From Endozoicomonas sp. 8E (lineage in GTDB: Bacteria > Pseudomonadota > Gammaproteobacteria > Pseudomonadales > Endozoicomonadaceae), in the NCBI RefSeq assembly GCF_032883915.1, contig NZ_CP120717.1, positions 1,841,697-1,905,696 on the forward strand: DNA of 64,000 nt. Direction: 5' to 3'. Of this stretch, positions 51,901 to 54,900 are shown one piece after another (positions within the stretch are counted from its first letter, which is position 1; each line of letters begins with the position of its first letter). A model generated the notes under the pieces. It was given only the letters and a program-made list of their open reading frames with translations, was not told where the DNA came from and made no database searches. The position numbers were made by a program, and so were the translations under genes.

Positions 51901-54900
51901 AGCTGATGACAGAAAATCTCCTGACAAATCATTTTCAGATCGGTTTACCGGAATTGAACATATTGTGGGTACTGGCAATAGCGATCACTATTCCGGATCG
52001 GACGATAACGAGCATTACACCACGGGCGGTGGTGACGATATTGTGGATATGGGCGGAGGCGATGACCTGGTTGTTGTTCTGGACTCCGGGCAGGAGGCGG
52101 TAAAACCCAGCCTCAATGGTGGTAGCGGCAACGATACCCTGGTGTTTGAAACACGTCAGGGCGTCTGGGTGGATCTGGAAGCGGGCAAGGCCAGGGTTGG
52201 AACCGGGGAGCTATTTCATGTCAGGGGGTTTGAGCGGATCACTGGCAGTGCTGCTGGCGATACCCTTTACGGCGATGAGCTTGATAATGTTTTCACTCCC
52301 CGGGCAGGCGACAACCAGGAAGTCCATGGCAGAGGAGGCAACGATCGCTTTCTGCTGTCTGAGGGAACCCATCGGGTTTCTGGCGACAATGGCACGGATA
52401 CCCTCGATTATCAGGCCCTGGTATTACCCCCCGGTACCACGGGTGTTATGGTTCTACAGGATTATCAGGCACTGTCAGACAGTCAGGGCAGGTTCAATGG
52501 CACCCGCTGGTTTGGTCCGGATTGGTCAGACTATGTCGAACAGGCCGGGTTGCCTTGTCCAAATGACGGCACCGTTGGCAGGCCAACCAATGTTTCGGCC
52601 ACCTGTCGTTCAGGCTTTGTCGTCTTTCGTTATGAGGAAAAGTCGACTTTACCCAGAGCGCGAGGCATCAAAGATCAGTTATACGACATTGAAAACCTGT
52701 TTGGCAGCAAAGGTGACGATGTCCTTTTCCTGACGTTGGCCGAACATCTAGCCAATGGGGCTGATGGCAATGACCGCCTGGTGGATCTGTCTGAGGGAGC
52801 AACCCTGAACGGTGGCAAAGGGAAAGACATACTCCATGCCAGCCCTCGTAACGATAGCCTGGGCAGCACCACGATAGGTGGGCCAGGTTACGATGTTCAT
52901 TATGGCGGCCCTGGCGATGACAAAATGATTGCGGATCAGGATCCTGACCGGTTGATGGGCGATAAAGGCAAGGATTTTTATCTCATCGACTGGCAAGCCA
53001 GGGGCTCAGAGATTGCTGACCCGGATAATGGCAATATGCTGATGCTCAGGGGCAAAGGGGTCACCTTTGACACTATTGGGCTGGTACTGAATCGAAATTT
53101 CAGTCAGCTGGCCTTTCAAGACCAGGGACAGTTCTGGGTAAACATCACCATGGACGCTGTGCCAAGAAGAGTTCGTCCTGATGGCAGCCTGGACACTGGG
53201 CATTTTGTCGAAGCACTCCATCAGCATTTTCCTTATCTGCGCATTGAGGATACTGAAAAAGGCAACAAAACGTCTTCGGCTCCCCTGACCAAGCAAGATT
53301 TAAAGCTTTTTTATCAGGACCGGTTGATAAAGGATATCCGTCTGGACAATATCCTGATTGCAGAGGCTGACAGTCAGGTGGTTCATGCTGGCATTGGCAA
53401 TGATGACCTGATGGCACTGGGCTGCCGGAAACCCAAGCAGACGGAAGGATTCTCTGGCTGTCACTACAAGCTCTACGGTGAAGAGGGGCACGATACTTTT
53501 CTGGTTCGCAATGCGACAGCGGATGTCTATCCGGGACCGGGCCATAACCGGCTTGCTGCTGGTGAACGGGCCAGGGTTTTTGTCAGTTTTGATCCGGGTC
53601 AATCACAAACCTTCGGGCTCTCTTTGCCATCTCCGCCAGAACAGCTCAGGTCCATTTCCTGGCAGTCCGTTGAGCCAGAACAACTGGTCAGCCATGGCGG
53701 GCCCCTCCCTGGTGAAAACAGTGCAGGCTTCAAAAATGCCCGGCAGTTAACTGAAAGAAGTCAATGGCTGGAAATACCGGGCTTAGTGACGGGTGGAGCC
53801 ATGACACTGTCATTGCAGTTGCGGGTTTCTGGCCTGGATCAGGCCTTTCTTCCCATTATTTATTTTGCTGATGACGTTGGTCGTCATGGCATCAGGGTCG
53901 ATAAAACGGGCCGTGATGATTTGGAACTGACTCTTTCCGACGCTGCTTCTGAAACCATCTTTCATGGGCGGGTGTCTGATTTTTTTCAGGATGGCCAGTG
54001 GCTGCACTTGGCGCTGCGGGTGAATCGTGCGGGCACTGTGGGCATTTATAAAGATGGAAAAAACGTTTTGGAAGGCGTCAGGGTTGATGTGCCAAAACGA
54101 ATGGTCAGATCTGTGAATTTTCTGGGTCGGGAAGCGGTGGGCACTCAAAATCCCAGTAACGCAACATTGAGCGTTGCCGGGCTGATGGTGGTCGATCATT
54201 CGATGACTGATGAGGCCATTAGCCAGTTGGCCAAATCCCCCAGCGGAAATCTGGTGAAGCTGTCGTCTGAGTGTGATTCGGTTGAGGTGGCTCTGACCCA
54301 TTATCCGGACTACCTGGAGTTGGGTGCCAGGTACTACCTTGATGGTCAGGATACGGTTCGTGACTGGCTCAAGTCCGTTGAACGTTTGCCGGGTATTGTT
54401 CCTGAACCGGATGGCCGACATGTCTTTGTTGCGGATAAAAACAGCAAAAAGGGGTTGTTTCAGCAGGGCGATGGTTACAGTGAGATTGTCGAGGCTCCGG
54501 GGCGTGCCGATTTGTTGGTGGTGGACGTTAATCGGGATAGTCAGGCGGTGTTTCGCAAAGAGCATGATGATCTGATGATTTATCTTTTCAAGGATGGCGA
54601 AAACCTGGAAACGACTTCTTTGACCAGCATTTCCGATCGGAGACGGTATCAGAATTATTTTAATAGCAAGCATTCGGATCGGGTTGAGCGCATTGAGCTG
54701 GATCATAGAGTTTTGCGGTTGGAAGATATTTGGTCGCTCACCCGCGATTTTCCACAACCATTACAAATCCTCAACAGGGCAAGACTTGAGGAGGTAAGGG
54801 TGCTGGAACGTCAGGGACAGTTGCTGCTGTTCTTTGGCGGGAACCATTTTCCCCTGGGAATGACGTTGGGTCAGTTGTGGCCCGTTGTCTGGGATAATTA